From positions 111,523,199 through 111,587,198 of the forward strand of contig CM063502.1 in the NCBI GenBank assembly GCA_032207245.1: a stretch of DNA of 64,000 nt, in the 5' to 3' direction. The number at the start of each line of letters is the position of its first letter. Position 1 is the stretch's first letter. The position numbers were made by a program, and so were the translations under genes. Shown here piece after piece: positions 31,477 through 44,000 of this stretch. Below the pieces are notes generated by a model, which was not told the origin of the DNA, ran no database searches, and saw only the letters and a program-made list of their open reading frames with translations. This stretch comes from Pardosa pseudoannulata (Eukaryota; Arthropoda; Arachnida; Araneae; Lycosidae).

Positions 31477-32205
31477 TTATTGACTGTGGTCTGACTCAAC
31501 CATAGCGTTGATATGGATTGACACTCCTTCAAATCTGCTAAAGTATTGGCAAGTTTCGTTAACTGCCTCTTGATATTCCGGCGTTTGCGTAATTTTTTGA
31601 GATTTTTGCCTCATATTAAGGATGTTGTCCTTTTGATCAATTAAGTTAGGTTCTGGAATCGAATTTATAGTTTTCCCTACTAAGAAATGACCAGGAGTTA
31701 ATACTTGGTAATTATCCATATATGTAGAAAAGGGACAAAGAGCTCGCGAATTGAGAATTCCCTCAATCTGAATAATTACTGTTAAGAATTCTTCTAAAGT
31801 TAATTTTGCAGAACCTGCGATTCTTTTTAAAAGATTTTTAAAGGATTTAACCCCTGCCACCCAAAGACCACCAAAATTCGGAGCTCTTGGAGGTAAGAAT
31901 TTCCATCTGATACCTTCGATGAATAACAGGTTCGAAATGTCTTCACTCTTTAATGCTAGTTCATGTAAACGTTTCAATTCCTTTGAAGCTCCAGTGAAAT
32001 TTGTGGCATTATCACTGAAAATAATCGAACTTTTTCCGCGGCGTGAGAAAAATCTCTTTAAAGTAGCGATCAGAGATTCTGACGTCAAATCTGAAACGAA
32101 TTCTAAGTAAACAGCTTTAGTAGCCATACATACAAATATAGCTACGTATACTTTCTGAAAAGTACCTTTTCGTTGGGCTTTAATCTATATTTTAGAATCA
32201 AATTT
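31477..32205 (-). pseudogene. BEL/Pao LTR-retrotransposon integrase remnant
   Basis: This encodes part of a retrotransposon polyprotein: the integrase catalytic core and the start of the following C-terminal (DUF5641-like) region. Counting from the first in-frame Met at 32127, the open part has 216 residues. VSDLT holds the first Asp (residue 13) and FSDNATNF the second (residue 39). The motif normally GGLWE reads GGLWV (residue 90), so the third catalytic acidic residue appears lost. TPGHFLVGK (about residues 144-152) is typical of this family. Upstream, AIFVCMATKAVYLE continues the homology, but an in-frame stop lies about 20 codons before the Met. No gag, protease, reverse transcriptase or LTRs were recognised nearby. 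It is inactive. Family call is strong; element name unknown. Confidence 0.9.
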
Positions 32206-32646
32206 CAAGCATATTCAAGGAAACCAAGTCTAGAGGGCATATTTTATTGATTGAATTAATTTCTTTTACTCATGACCATGTATTAATTTTCAGATATCTA
32301 AAAATTGTACTTTATGAATATGAAAAATTGTACTTTACTTTATGAATATTTTTACAGACGCAGTTAATTAAAGGAAATTTTTCATTTTCATGTATATATT
32401 TGTTCAATAAAAAAGAGAAATTCGTAACACATCCGTACAACCATGTACAGCTTTATTCTATACATTGTAGCAAAAATTAACTCTTGCATCTCAAATACCA
32501 CGATACAAATTTTGAATTTTTAAAGCATAGAATACAGAGTAAACCAAAACTTAAAAGGATGAAAAGTTTCCATTAAAACGCGTATAAATAAAATTATAAA
32601 CTTAAATAATAAAAAAATAAAATTTAATGAAATAAATATTTTTAAA
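32206..32646. other. AT-rich spacer, nothing recognised
   Basis: No further BEL/Pao homology or LTR was found upstream of the integrase remnant (its 5' side on the minus strand). Confidence 0.45.
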
Positions 32647-33645
32647 ATAAAAAAGACAACCTAACTGCTTTCATCTTTTCCCCTATCACCTTCTATCTTT
32701 CTACAAATTATTATGAAACAATAATGATAAAAATAAAAAAAAGTGTATACCCATTTTTAGATAAAGAATATTTACACACTAAAATAAAAATGTTTTAATA
32801 TTTATAAAGAGTCCATTATGATTTATAAATAATACATTTTTATTATAGATCTTTATAAACCCAGACGCATATGGTATTTTTTTAAATCTAACTACTCTTC
32901 AAAATAAACCTGAAATATGTGTTCTATATATAGTATTGTATTGTGATATTTTATTATATTCTATTATATATATAAACTCCTTTTGAAATAAAAAGACAAC
33001 CTAATTTCTTTCACCTTTTCCTCTATATCTCTCTACAAATAATTCTGAAACAATAATGTTAAAATGTAAAAAAAAAGTGTATATTCATTCGTAGATTAAG
33101 AAAATTTACACACTAAAATAAAAATGTTTTATTATTTATAAAGAGTGCATTATGATTTATAAATAATACATTTTTATTATAGATCTTTATAAACCCAGAC
33201 GCATATGGTATTTTTTTTATCTAACTACTTTTCAAAATAAACCTGAAATATGTGTTCTATAAATAGTATTGTATTGTGATATTTTATTATATTCTATTAT
33301 ATATAAACTCCTTTTGAAACAAAAAGACAACCTAATTTCTTTCACCTTTTCCTCTATATCTCTCTACAATTAATTCTGAAACAATAATGTTAAAATGTAA
33401 AAAAAAGTGTATACCCATTTTTAGATAAAGAATATTTACACACTAAAATAAAAATGTTTTATTATTTATAAAGAGTACATTATGATAAATAATACATTTT
33501 TATTATAGATCTTTATAAACCCAGACGTATATGGTATTTTTTTTTAATCTAACTACTCTTCAAAATTAAACTGAAATATGTGTTCTATAAATAGTATTGT
33601 ATTGTGATATTTTATTATATTCTATTATATATATAAACTCCTTTT
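32647..33645. repeat. three-copy tandem array, about 330-bp unit
   Basis: Units start with AAAAAGACAACCTAA at about 32650, 32990 and 33320. They share TTCTGAAACAATAATGTTAAAA, AAGTGTATACCCATTTTTAG, ATAGATCTTTATAAACCCAG and CTGAAATATGTGTTCTATA. Copies are highly similar (about 95 percent by eye). The array stops abruptly at about 33645, after ATATATATAAACTCCTTTTG. Confidence 0.93.
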
Positions 33646-33900
33646 GTCCCCAGAATGCAACAAATCTAGCTTAACCACTATTTGATTTATTGTAGCGCTG
33701 TTCCTTCTAGTGAAATTGGAGTTATTCGTTACCCAGCAAGTTGGAAAGCTCTCTCTCCTAGAGAGACGGTAAGTTACAAGCGGCTGTATATGGCAGAAAT
33801 GCACCCCCTTAAATGGCATCACTTTCTCTATAAATCCATTACACAGAAAGTCCAATAAAACAGATGAATGTCGGAAACTGAAATATTTCATACTCCACTG
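33646..33900 (-). other. GC-richer block with an unrecognised 88-codon minus-strand frame
   Basis: The frame 33891-33625 on the minus strand begins MKYFSFRHSSVLLDFLCNGF and reads through the unique block into the array edge. Composition is balanced, with Cys, Pro and Arg, and unlike the flanking AT-rich sequence. There is no recognised domain and no convincing signal peptide. It may be a fragment of an exon or of a mobile element; coding status is not established. Confidence 0.3.
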
Positions 33901-34515
33901 TAATAATCGTGTTTTCCTTTACACGAGATTAGAAAAGAATCGCATTATTTTAGAAACATTATGGTTAGCAATTCGAAACATAAATGATTTACTAGGCAAT
34001 TTTAAAGAGACAAATTTTCGAAAAGAAAATATACATATGTAATTAGTTAAGAAATATTCTTTAATATATCTAAAATATTTTGTTTAAATATAATTTACAC
34101 AAATTAAAATGAAAAGGATGTTTTAAACTACCATATAAATAAAGACTATGAACCTTAAAATATTTAAAAACTAATTCGTTTAATATACAGAATATTAAAA
34201 TAAATAATAATTAGAAGAATAATTAATTAAATATAAACGACTAAGTTATTAAATTATATGTATATGTATATATAAACACTATCAATTTTAACCCCACACT
34301 TTTAGTAGTTCATTTATTAAAGTAACATATTTTGCTACCAAATTAAAGAGCTATCTTTAAGTACTAGATTAAGACATAGTTTAAAACGGAATTAAAGACA
34401 ATCATAATTTGATATCCAAAACAAAATCTTATAACTTTATTGTAATCTCAAATACGAAGGTAATTTTGTATGATAAATTCCAACAACGTCAAAACATAGT
34501 GTTACAAAAGACAAA
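33901..34515. other. AT-rich spacer, nothing recognised
   Basis: No supported feature. Confidence 0.5.
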
Positions 34516-34615
34516 AACATGAAGACACAAGTTGGGTATATAGTAGATGTGAATATCGCAGGCACACATTGTAACTTCCGATCAATTAACAACGTCGTTG
34601 TAGTGCAGATGTTCG

Positions 34616-34930
34616 CTATCCTTTATTTTCCCGCTGATTGCAATGGGAGATCCAGTATAATACTCTTGACCACACAGAAGGTAGCGATGAATAAAACCAA
34701 TTGTCAATTGTATTTAGTTTTGACCAGATGGGATGAACAATCATATATTTCGTAGTTGGTGTCGGGATTTTTTCGAAAGTAAGTAAAATGTCCATGACAA
34801 ACATCTTAGTAGCTAGCCATCTATCATCAATGACAAATTTATAGAGCAGTATAATGTCGCCTCGACTGGGAATTTTGAAGAATACATTGTGAAAGCGGCT
34901 ATGTATTCTAAAAAAATAACGACTGTTCAT
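34616..34930 (-). other. unrecognised 104-codon frame, possible decayed transposase piece
   Basis: The frame begins MNSRYFFRIHSRFHNVFFK and lies in a GC-richer block (about 34510-34960). The stretch TIDNWFYSSLPSVWSRVLYW faintly resembles the DN(W/F)F-TSLP segment of piggyBac-family transposases. The rest shows no clear agreement, and the frame ends soon after. An overlapping plus-strand frame (34519-34755) has no resemblance to anything. The assignment is only a suggestion, and a chance frame is the main alternative. Confidence 0.25.
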
Positions 34931-35103
34931 TCATCTGATGCGATTCATGCCCGGCCATTTTTTAAAGACGAAAACTGTAGACAACTGTAATACCTTTGTT
35001 GTATTCCTAGTCTGCAGACTTCTATTATATTTGACTACAAGATAATATCCCATGATATAAGTCCTATAATTACGGAGATTAAAATGGTCTGATTTTGTTT
35101 TTA
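34931..35103. other. short spacer
   Basis: Nothing recognised. Confidence 0.4.
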
Positions 35104-35214
35104 AAGCTACGGTCTACTTTTATGCAATAGGGGGACTAATGAGATTGGAACTTACTGCTTAAAGCCGAATCCGAACGGTTACGAACAACCATGACCCAGT
35201 GGGATTCAAACCCA
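35104..35214 (-). mobile_element. truncated tRNA-derived SINE
   Basis: On the minus strand it covers the B box (GGGTTTGAATCCCACTGGG) and the body (reverse complement of ACTGCTTAAAGCCGAATCCG and of GGACTAATGAGATTGG), ending near GTAGACCGTAGC. The A-box half of the head is missing. Confidence 0.82.
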
Positions 35215-36060
35215 CTAATGAGATATATAATTCTCTCTCTATTGACAACAAAACAATATATTATTTTTAACTAGTATAACAAATCAACGTTTAAAAGCTG
35301 AAAACTAGTTTTTGTTCATGAGCGTTTCTTAGACTCTATGACAAATTTTGACCTTTTTAACCGAAAACGAATTATTTTGGTTTCCACACTTATTTATAAC
35401 AGTTTTTCTGCACTTTAATAAATATGTTACGTACACACAGACACTAGTATTTTGACATAAAATGTATTTTAAAACAATTACAGTCATATACACTCATTTC
35501 AAAATAAACCTTTAATATAAATGAGATTAATAAATAAAAACGTATTACCTGATCCAAAATTAAAATTAAATAATAGTGCTATACATACAGAGGCTAAAAA
35601 ACACTAAGAAGTGATTCGATAAATTATACATTTATCTTTTGTATCACTAGATTTTAGTTTTATAAAAATATTTTCAAAAACTGGCTAGAAATTTACACAA
35701 AGAAGAATTTTCAATCAATAAGATAGTAAGATAAATCTTAGTAAAACTTTTAGGTAAAATTTTACCCAGTTATTGAATAAATCATGGAAAATAAAAATGT
35801 TACTTTAAAAAAAATGGAAGATGGATGTATTAGATTAAAGTAATAACAAACTTTCAACTAAAATAAAAAATTCCCCTTTCGGAAAGAATATGCCAATAAA
35901 ATGAATCATTACTTCCGAAAATATATATATAAAAAATATAAGTGATGATAGTGAAAAAAAAGTGAGAAAATCCCTTATCTTTGTTTCCACATATTATAGA
36001 GATCTTCGTATTGATCTGAAAAGAACAGAAAAGAGTGAGGAAGAGAGAAAAACAGAAGCG
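35215..36060. other. AT-rich stretch, nothing recognised
   Basis: A minus-strand frame at 35854-36072 begins MDRGRFCFSLFLTLFCSFQ, which looks like a signal peptide. The remainder is low-complexity I/F/Y-rich, so it is not called as a gene. Confidence 0.4.
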
Positions 36061-36300
36061 TCCCCGATCCATCCTATTTAGTTTGAACTCCTACTGTTCT
36101 CCTCATCCTGCCGAGATCAAACACTACTGATGTAACACTATTCCACCCCAGTAAACTAGCGACGAATTTGTCCGCTGAAATTCCTACTCTTTTATTATTG
36201 TAACTGCAAAGACGCGACAAACGAGGAAATATTAATTCGCTTAGTGATGGTTGAAGAGCATCCGGCGAAAAAAAAGAAGCATGACAGAAAAACAAATGGT
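36061..36300 (-). other. GC-richer island with an unrecognised 73-codon minus-strand frame
   Basis: The frame at 36295-36074 begins MFFCHASFFSPDALQPSLSE and ends ...GRMRRTVGVQTK-stop, with balanced composition (A, L, S, V, G, R). It sits in a 240-bp block clearly less AT-rich than either side. No family was recognised, and there is no evidence for splice sites beyond chance. It could be an exon, a promoter-associated GC island or a decayed element. Confidence 0.3.
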
Positions 36301-36716
36301 TCAGGGGGAGCTTTTATTACAAATCTATCTCGATCAATAAGGTTTAGCAGAATGTCGATGTTGCATTTGTACGGAATGCTATTCCTAGCGAATATTTTGT
36401 TACTCTGAAAAAAAAAGTTGTAAGAACGTGTAAGTGACAGTTGTAAAGTATCGCAATGACTGAGAGTGTGGAATTTAGTTTAACCTTTTAACATACATTT
36501 CTTGCTAGGTTGAGAATATCTTACATATGTTTAGAAATATATGAATTGAAAACTGTCCCTTTAAAAAGCAGTTTTGTATATTTATAGTAGAATAAAAATT
36601 TCATAGATTAGTGAAACTGCTTCTAAACTTTCATTTCTCTTAAAGAACCATCGACGAATAATTTTAAGTTTTTGGCTTCTTATATCTCCAAATATACGGA
36701 TTGAATGATAAATATT
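36301..36716. other. AT-rich spacer, nothing recognised
   Basis: No supported feature. Confidence 0.5.
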
Positions 36717-36732
36717 CAACGACCATACATAC

Positions 36733-36776
<44 letters not shown>

Positions 36777-36790
36777 GTATGTATGGTCGT

Positions 36791-36792
<2 letters not shown>
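36717..36792. repeat. perfect 76-bp palindrome with (TA)n core
   Basis: CAACGACCATACATACGTAT at 36717 is mirrored by its exact reverse complement ATACGTATGTATGGTCGTTG ending at 36792, with pure TA between. The whole segment is self-complementary. A second (TA)n tract follows at once. Confidence 0.95.

Positions 36793-36846
<54 letters not shown>
36793..36846. repeat. (TA)n microsatellite
   Basis: About 54 bp of pure TA immediately after the palindrome. Confidence 0.95.
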
Positions 36847-36850
<4 letters not shown>

Positions 36851-36978
36851 AAAAACGTTTATGCTATAATACCTACATAATTTCAATAAATATAAAAGGG
36901 TCTCTCAGTTTTTCAAAAAATGGTTTTGAATAAGCAGAAGTTACTCAGATATTAATAAAATAAATGGATAGGTAATAG

Positions 36979-36980
<2 letters not shown>

Positions 36981-37058
<78 letters not shown>
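36981..37058. repeat. (TA)n microsatellite
   Basis: About 78 bp of pure AT dinucleotide repeat. Confidence 0.97.
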
Positions 37059-37061
<3 letters not shown>

Positions 37062-40000
37062 AAAATTGTATTGTTGGAAAAATTAGAGGTTAAAGAGACA
37101 TTGCATTATTTCATTTCTCTAGCCTGTAACATTATTTGAAAAACAAATGTATCTAATAATTAAGGATCACACAAACCAGGAAAATATCCATTAAATTTAC
37201 AAATTATATATAAAATAAGATTACAATGTTTCTCCACTGAAATGTTTCAGGGCATTGTACTAGAAAATGAAATATAGATATTTCATACGTTAAAAAATAA
37301 TTTCCTTTTTCAAAAGAGAAAGGATTTACATATTGTTACAATGACGAGAAATCAGTCAGACATTTGGCTGACATTAATCATATTTTAGTTATAAAAGTAA
37401 ATAGATACTTATCCTAAACTCCTATGATACTTACTATTTTTATTTTTAAGCATTTTATATCCTACAAATGTTTAATAACCAAAGTTTTATTGCCATGAAA
37501 TTTTAGCTTTTATCTAAACGTGTCCAAGCATTACACCGTTCATAACCAGAAAAGGAAAACGTACATTCCACTTTTTATGTAATCATTTAAATAGCATATA
37601 AATTTATTAATGAAAAACAAAATTAAAGACTTAATTATTAAATTATTTATTAAACATTCTTGTACTGAATTTAGTAATAGTTTTGGTGAATTTCGAATAA
37701 TTTATTAAAGAGAAAATTAATTGCAAATATTTAATTTTTCTGTTAATTTTCAATTATTGAGGAAATTAGATTTAACTAACATAATTTCAATAGGAAAATG
37801 GCCGCTAGCAGTGAAATATTTTGGTAGGATGTATACGAGGCTATGAAATCATGTAGAGTAGTTAAACTGAAGTATCAATAAATTTCCAAATCGTATTTAT
37901 CTATAATTTTCACATGTACTTTAGACAAATTTTATAATTAGTAAAGATTTATCATTACCTCCATGAAATCAAGTTAAATATCCCTCCAAAATAAGAAGTT
38001 TGTTAGCTAAGATTATCATTAACATTAAAATAATTCCCATTTTTATTTATATTAGTACAAAATTTAGTTTCAACTATTAATATTTAATATAAAATTATTG
38101 AATTATTATAGCCTTATACAAATTTAAGAATTTGTTAAAATACCTCATGTAACTAATGTGAAATTTTGAATTATCTGCAATTTATAACATTAAATATTAA
38201 CTGAGGGAATTCACGTGGGGTTGAATAGTTTACAAAACGATTCTTTTATCTCTAACTTCATTTTTGATGCTCAAAAAATAATAAAACTATCTATAATTTT
38301 TAAACAGACTGGCGAAAAAATATTTAGCCATTAATGGTTTATAAGAGAATCGCAAAATAAATTTTTAACTTCTTGTATTTCATGCTATTTCATTAAATAA
38401 AGGAAAATGTTGCGTAGGAGAACTATTATTTTCTAGAAAAAACTTATTAATTCGTTTATATGTTCTAATTTTTTTAAATTCTCAAACGGAAACATAAATT
38501 ATCCTTAGGGGAATTTGTGAAAAGATCTCATAATTTTGTGAAAGAAACGGCAAATATATTAAAAGCTTAATGAATTTCCTATTTAACATTTTAATAAATA
38601 ATAAACTAAACAATTTTTTTAAAAATACTTTATTTACTTAAACCGTTATATGTATTTTTTTCAAGATCTGTTGCATGTTTTAATATTTTATGAGCATACA
38701 AGAAAATTTTGAGAAAATTTGAGCTATAGAAGGAATATTTAAATCAAACTCTTAATTATTTAATGAAATCAGGCAGTAAGTACTAATGAATAATGCATAA
38801 GATTTTAAAAGTTAATTCCAATTTAATAAGCATAAAAGTAGATTTTTTAAGAAATGGATTTGCTTTAAATGATTTATGCATTTATACGAAATTAATGTCA
38901 ATTTAAAAATCACAAAAAGTAATTTTTTTAAGAAATGAATTCGCTTTTAATGATTTATATATTTTTTAACTATTATAGTATGTGGAATAATGAACATTAC
39001 AATTTGTTTTCTTAATTATTAACTTCGAGTTTTAAGTTTTTGCACAAATGTCTTTACAAGCATTCTACCCAGTCGATATAGTAGTTAAAGCTTAGCTGAC
39101 TTAGCTTTAGACTTTGCTGACTTACAGACTTCCTATAAAGGGGAGACTTTGAATCTCCCCCTTATAGGAAGCAAAATTTACACTTAGGTTCTCCTATAAT
39201 AACATGGGCCACAAATATCAGTGTTTTTGTAAGAGGAATGCCATTAATTAAGGCAAGTATCATGCACGGAGAAAAATTCCACTAAAGTATAACTAATATT
39301 CCATTAAAAATCATAGTTTTTTAAGAATTAATTATTTTCTGTTTTTAAAATGTTCTAATATATGGCATAATAGCATAATTTTTACATTTGTCTTCTTCTT
39401 ATCTATTAAGGATAAATTTTGAACATTTTTGAATAATATTTTATTGATTGATTGAATAATTAATCTATATAAATAATTTTATTTCTGAACATTATATAGA
39501 AACATTGCTTTAAGTATAAATTGAATCTTGATAATCTAAATAATGTCGAAATTAAAAACAGATAAACATTTTTTCCAGTGTATAATGAGAGTCTTTGGTA
39601 AACATTTTGTTAAAATCTAAGTGAGAAGGAGCATTTTAAAACATAAAAATAAATTTCATAAAATTTATATTTTTTTTAAATATTATTTAAAAAATAATGA
39701 AATCCATCATACTTATATTTTTATTAGTACAAATTACATAGATCTGAGTTAACAATATTTAAAAATCGTTTTAAAAAAATTTGTATTTAGGACATAACAT
39801 GTAGTTGTCCTCTATTTTCGATTGTAATCCGAACTCTATATTAAGAAAAATCTCAATATAATAAATCAACAACAGTACAACTCAAAGATATCTACCACTC
39901 ACGGTAACGCTTTTAAAGTCCATTTTCAGAACACAAAATAAATAAACTTCCATGAATTCCGGAGATTAATTTTGTATTTGTAATGTTACTTCCCTTTATT

Positions 40001-40094
40001 GATACGAAGTAATAGATGTATTGTAATCTCGAAAAATTTTGGTTTAGACTAAAATATCTATATAACAAAAAAATCTCAATATGACGAAGATTAA
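37059..40094. other. AT-rich non-coding stretch with one hairpin
   Basis: No gene recognised over 3 kb. An 18-bp-arm hairpin with one mismatch lies at 39129-39171 (CTTCCTATAAAGGGGAGA opposite TCTCCCCCTTATAGGAAG). It is preceded by repeated GACTTAG/GACTTTG-like words near 39097-39130. Confidence 0.5.
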
Positions 40095-40818
40095 AGTTGT
40101 GAGTCTCCGAGAGATGATAGTCATTGAGTTGTACTCAGACACCACGATTACTTTGAAAAGAGGAAAGTAATCTGAATTTTGAAGAGAATATGCAACTGAT
40201 AATTCTAATGGAAAATCATACAAAATATATATAATATATTACGAGTACAAGAAAGTCATGTGGTGGCCACATAAGAATTTTTTTTTAAATTCGTCCAAAT
40301 TTTAAGTATTTTTAAAAGGGTTTCAATTAGTTCTTCTTCGATATATAAGTATCGAATATTAATTTCCTGAAACTATTCGTAAGGATCACTGTTTCCTTAA
40401 AGGATATCAGCTTGTATTAGAAAAGGGAATTGGTAAATAGTTTAATAAAATTAAATATTGTGGGTTTCCACCTAATGGAAGTCATTGAGTTGAACTCCGA
40501 CAACACAATTGCCTTGGAAAACGGAAAGTAATTTGAATTTTGAAGAGAACTGAAAGTTTGAGAGAGTAAGAGTTATCAGCAACTAATTACTCTGATGCCG
40601 CATCCTTCAATATATATATAACTTAATAGGAGTATAAGAAAGTCATGTAGGTTCCACATGATTTTTTTTCAAAGGTTGCCGAATTTCAAGTATTTTTAAA
40701 CGGGTTAGATTTAGTTCTTCAATAGTTATCCATCGAGAGTTAATAATTTTTTGAAATTTTTTGTAAGTTCCACCATTTCCTTAAATGATATCAGCCTGCA
40801 TTAGAAATAAAATTTATA
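40095..40818. repeat. two-copy direct repeat, about 360-bp unit
   Basis: Copy 1 (about 40098-40440) and copy 2 (about 40460-40818) share GTCATTGAGTTG, GGAAAGTAAT(C/T)TGAATTTTG, AGAAAGTCATGTGG-like, CAAGTATTTTTAAA and AAATGATATCAGCCTG-like landmarks. Copy 2 has an insertion of about 35 bp after GAAGAGAAC. Clearly diverged. Confidence 0.8.
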
Positions 40819-40879
40819 AATGTTTTAAAAAATTCTGGGAACAAAAATTTGAAACTAAGTATACGAATATAGCCTACAC

Positions 40880-41035
40880 ATGAGGAAGAATTCTAGAAAA
40901 AACATTCAGTGTTCTGGAATGCATAAACAGATGATGGATGCGTATTCTGGGCAGCTGCGATAGTTGCCATTTTTATGCAACGGATCGCGTTTAGCCCATG
41001 AATTACTTTAAGCTCTGAATATTAAATCTCAGAAA
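40880..41035. repeat. dispersed repeat, copy A
   Basis: GATGGATGCGTATTCTGGGC, then ATAGTTGCCATTTTTATGCA and GCCCATGAATTACTTTAAGC, match in order the block at 45720-45815. It is GC-richer than its surroundings. Probably a fragment of an interspersed element of unknown type. Confidence 0.55.
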
Positions 41036-44000
41036 ATGGATACTTTTATTGTAGATTATGGTGAATGTGACAATAGAAAGTTACGACACACAAAATATTC
41101 TGAATAAGAAATTCATCTGTAACTGTAAAGAATTTGTTCATATACAAAAAAAAGTAGCCATCATTCTAAAAATATGTCATATTACAAAGTTTAAGATGCA
41201 TAATAAAATAAATGTGAAAATAAAAGTCGTAATTTTTCATTTCCATCGTCACTGTTAGATATCAGATTTGGGGCAGAATAGTACATAAATTTCGCAACTG
41301 ATGGGTATTACAACATCAATTTTACTCGATTCTGATTTTAAATAGCTTAACCCTTTAGCTACGATTTAGAAAATAACTTTATCCTGAAGTTTCTATCCAA
41401 GTGAACGAACTAGATCATACAAAAGTCAAATTTAGTAGTTGGTTATCGTTTTAAAACCCTGAAAACAATTCTACTAGTGGGATAAAAAGTTTCGAAAATT
41501 TTTCAATCTCTAAAGTAATTTTTAAAGTTTTAGTATCAGAAATATGTCCTGCTGGTTTTTGAATTTTATTTAAATAATAATTTTTTTAATATTACAATGC
41601 CTTGTGAATACATAAATATGTTGCATTCGGTAAGAAATTTACTACTTTATTTTGGAAGATAACTGATTTATGAAAAGTTTGATGGTTTATTTCAGAAAGG
41701 TTTTCTTTTATAAATTTATAAAATGATAAATTTTTAAATGGACAAAGTAGATTGCAATGTAAAACTATCTTAAAATTGATCTTACAGTTTTTATTTTTCA
41801 TTTTAGAAACGTATTTTTATGTTTTAATTCTGTGCTATAACAGTTTGAAAATCCATATAACAATATACAAATTATTGATTGCATTTAATTGTTATGTAAG
41901 AGTCCCGTTCAGACTGTATTCTTCTTTACAGTTTAATTTTTTGTAAACAGTTGAAGTTTCAGGTACTGAAATAGTCAGACAGCAGATTTTATTCTCCACT
42001 CTTTGGTCTTTAGGCGATTTCGAACCCCTTGGGATTAGTTGAGAATATGAGTGTATCTATGCCTTTTGTCAGTAATGGAAGAGATACTGATTGAACGTAT
42101 ATGTCCAGTCAGTAGTTAAAGGATTAATGACACCAACTACTTTTATATAGAATCCTTTAAAATATTTCATATAATTCTTTTTACCCTTTCCTGCTAGGAA
42201 TCCCGTGTCATACATTCGGTTATTTCGTGCCTCCACAGTCGGCATCACATGTCAGAAGAAGTAAAGAAAACTACATCGTTGAATGCGAATTCATCTCTAC
42301 ATACAAGTTTCCTTTTTTCATTCAGCCAGTTTTATTATTTGTTAAAAAGGATAATAAATCATACAAAATACTTTTGTAAGCAGCATCAGGTTGTACTTCA
42401 CGCTATGCTATAAAATATTTTACCCGCATTGTGAAATTGGTGTGACCTTAAAAGAAATATTTGTAATATTTTTATATACACAACTAAGATTTATTTAACA
42501 AAGTTACACATAAAACAATCTGTATAAAATAAATTCAAGTTACTTTTACAACCTTGTAGCTAAGAAGAGAAGTAAATTTACTTTAGCAGTAAATTTCTGA
42601 AATAATTTTTCAAAGCATTTTTCACGTACTTGTAACAATTCGTTTTAAGTAGATATTTATCTTAAGTACCTTAAGATATTAGAGTTGATAAATATAGTAC
42701 AAAGGGTAATTTCAACATAAACTTGGATGCATTGCAGAACAAAATGAAAATTAGTGAACGGGTTATCCCATATTCAGCTAATAGTAATTTAAAGAAAAAG
42801 GTAATTACTGACAAAAATATTATACATTTTTGAATTCAAGATAAAATATATTAATTCTCAACAATAAAAAATGCTTACTTTCGATTGAGAATGTGAAAAA
42901 TGAGATCTGACCAAGAAAGGGTTAATAAAGGTATGTTTAATCCCATGTATTTCAAAATAGTTTTAAATAAAAAGCAGTTCTTATTTTAGTTACTGTAAAT
43001 TTTTTAAAATCAATTTACATAGGAGAAGGCAAGTAAGTTTTTAAAATTATTGTATAAAGTGTTTTTCAATAATACAACTATATTTATCATGCATTTAGAA
43101 GTTACCAAATACTCATTAACTGTAAGATATAACTTATCAAGTCTAGAATTAATCATCAGAAACGCATAATTGATCCTTCGGTAAAGCATCTCTTAATTTC
43201 ACATAATTTTGAAATATTAGATCAGTAACCGCGAAATCCTTTTTTTAAGGAATGGCATAAAATAAATATTTTCAAATATTAGTTTATTACGAAACATCAA
43301 TTTTCATCTTGTAGTCAGAAAAATAATGAAGGACAAAATCATTATAAATTTAATAGAAAAGAGAATCATTTTTTATGTTAGAAATATGCTGAATTTGTAA
43401 TATTTCTAAAATGTTAAGAAAACATCTACCATCCTCTTTTTTCTTAATTTGGGTATAAATCATCTCCTGGAAAGCAAAACATTCTTAACATGAGATGCAT
43501 GTACCGATAGCATCATAAAGACATCATTTACCTTCATTTTGAACAACGTCTTATGAAATGACTCTTCTTAAAAGAAAATGTGAGAAATTTAAAAAAAAAT
43601 GCTTCATTAAATGCAATTTCCTTTTAAAACTGTTTATCAAGCAATATTTTTAGCAAATATTTTCATTTCAGGAGCAGTAGATTACAATTTTTCTTCTTTT
43701 CTAAAATTTACGGCATGTATATTCTGTCAAATTCATTTACATCTGTAACAAGAGCGGTAAATACAAAATTATGGGAAGAAAGTGAGGCCAACTAGTTCAG
43801 AAAATCGATACATTTTTTATAAGTAAGATACTTAGTTGCTTTTCATGATCAGCATTATTTTATTTTTATACAGATCTTGAGGCAATTTCTTGCACAGAAT
43901 AAGAATAAAATGAAACAACGTGTTTTGTATGACAGGATAATTCTTAATTTATTTAAAGATGGAGCAACGGTGTAAGCTATTTATATTATTTAAGATTTAT

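Noticed and set aside
31251..31532. 93-codon minus-strand and 62-codon plus-strand frames across the hairpin
   Set aside because: They translate the inverted-repeat arms in both directions. The shared peptide SYDIQNTDNISGIC results from the palindrome, not from two genes.
35854..36072. Secreted protein beginning MDRGRFCFSLFLTLFCSFQ
   Set aside because: The signal-like start is followed by low-complexity I/F/Y-rich sequence over an AT-rich region. It is more likely compositional chance.
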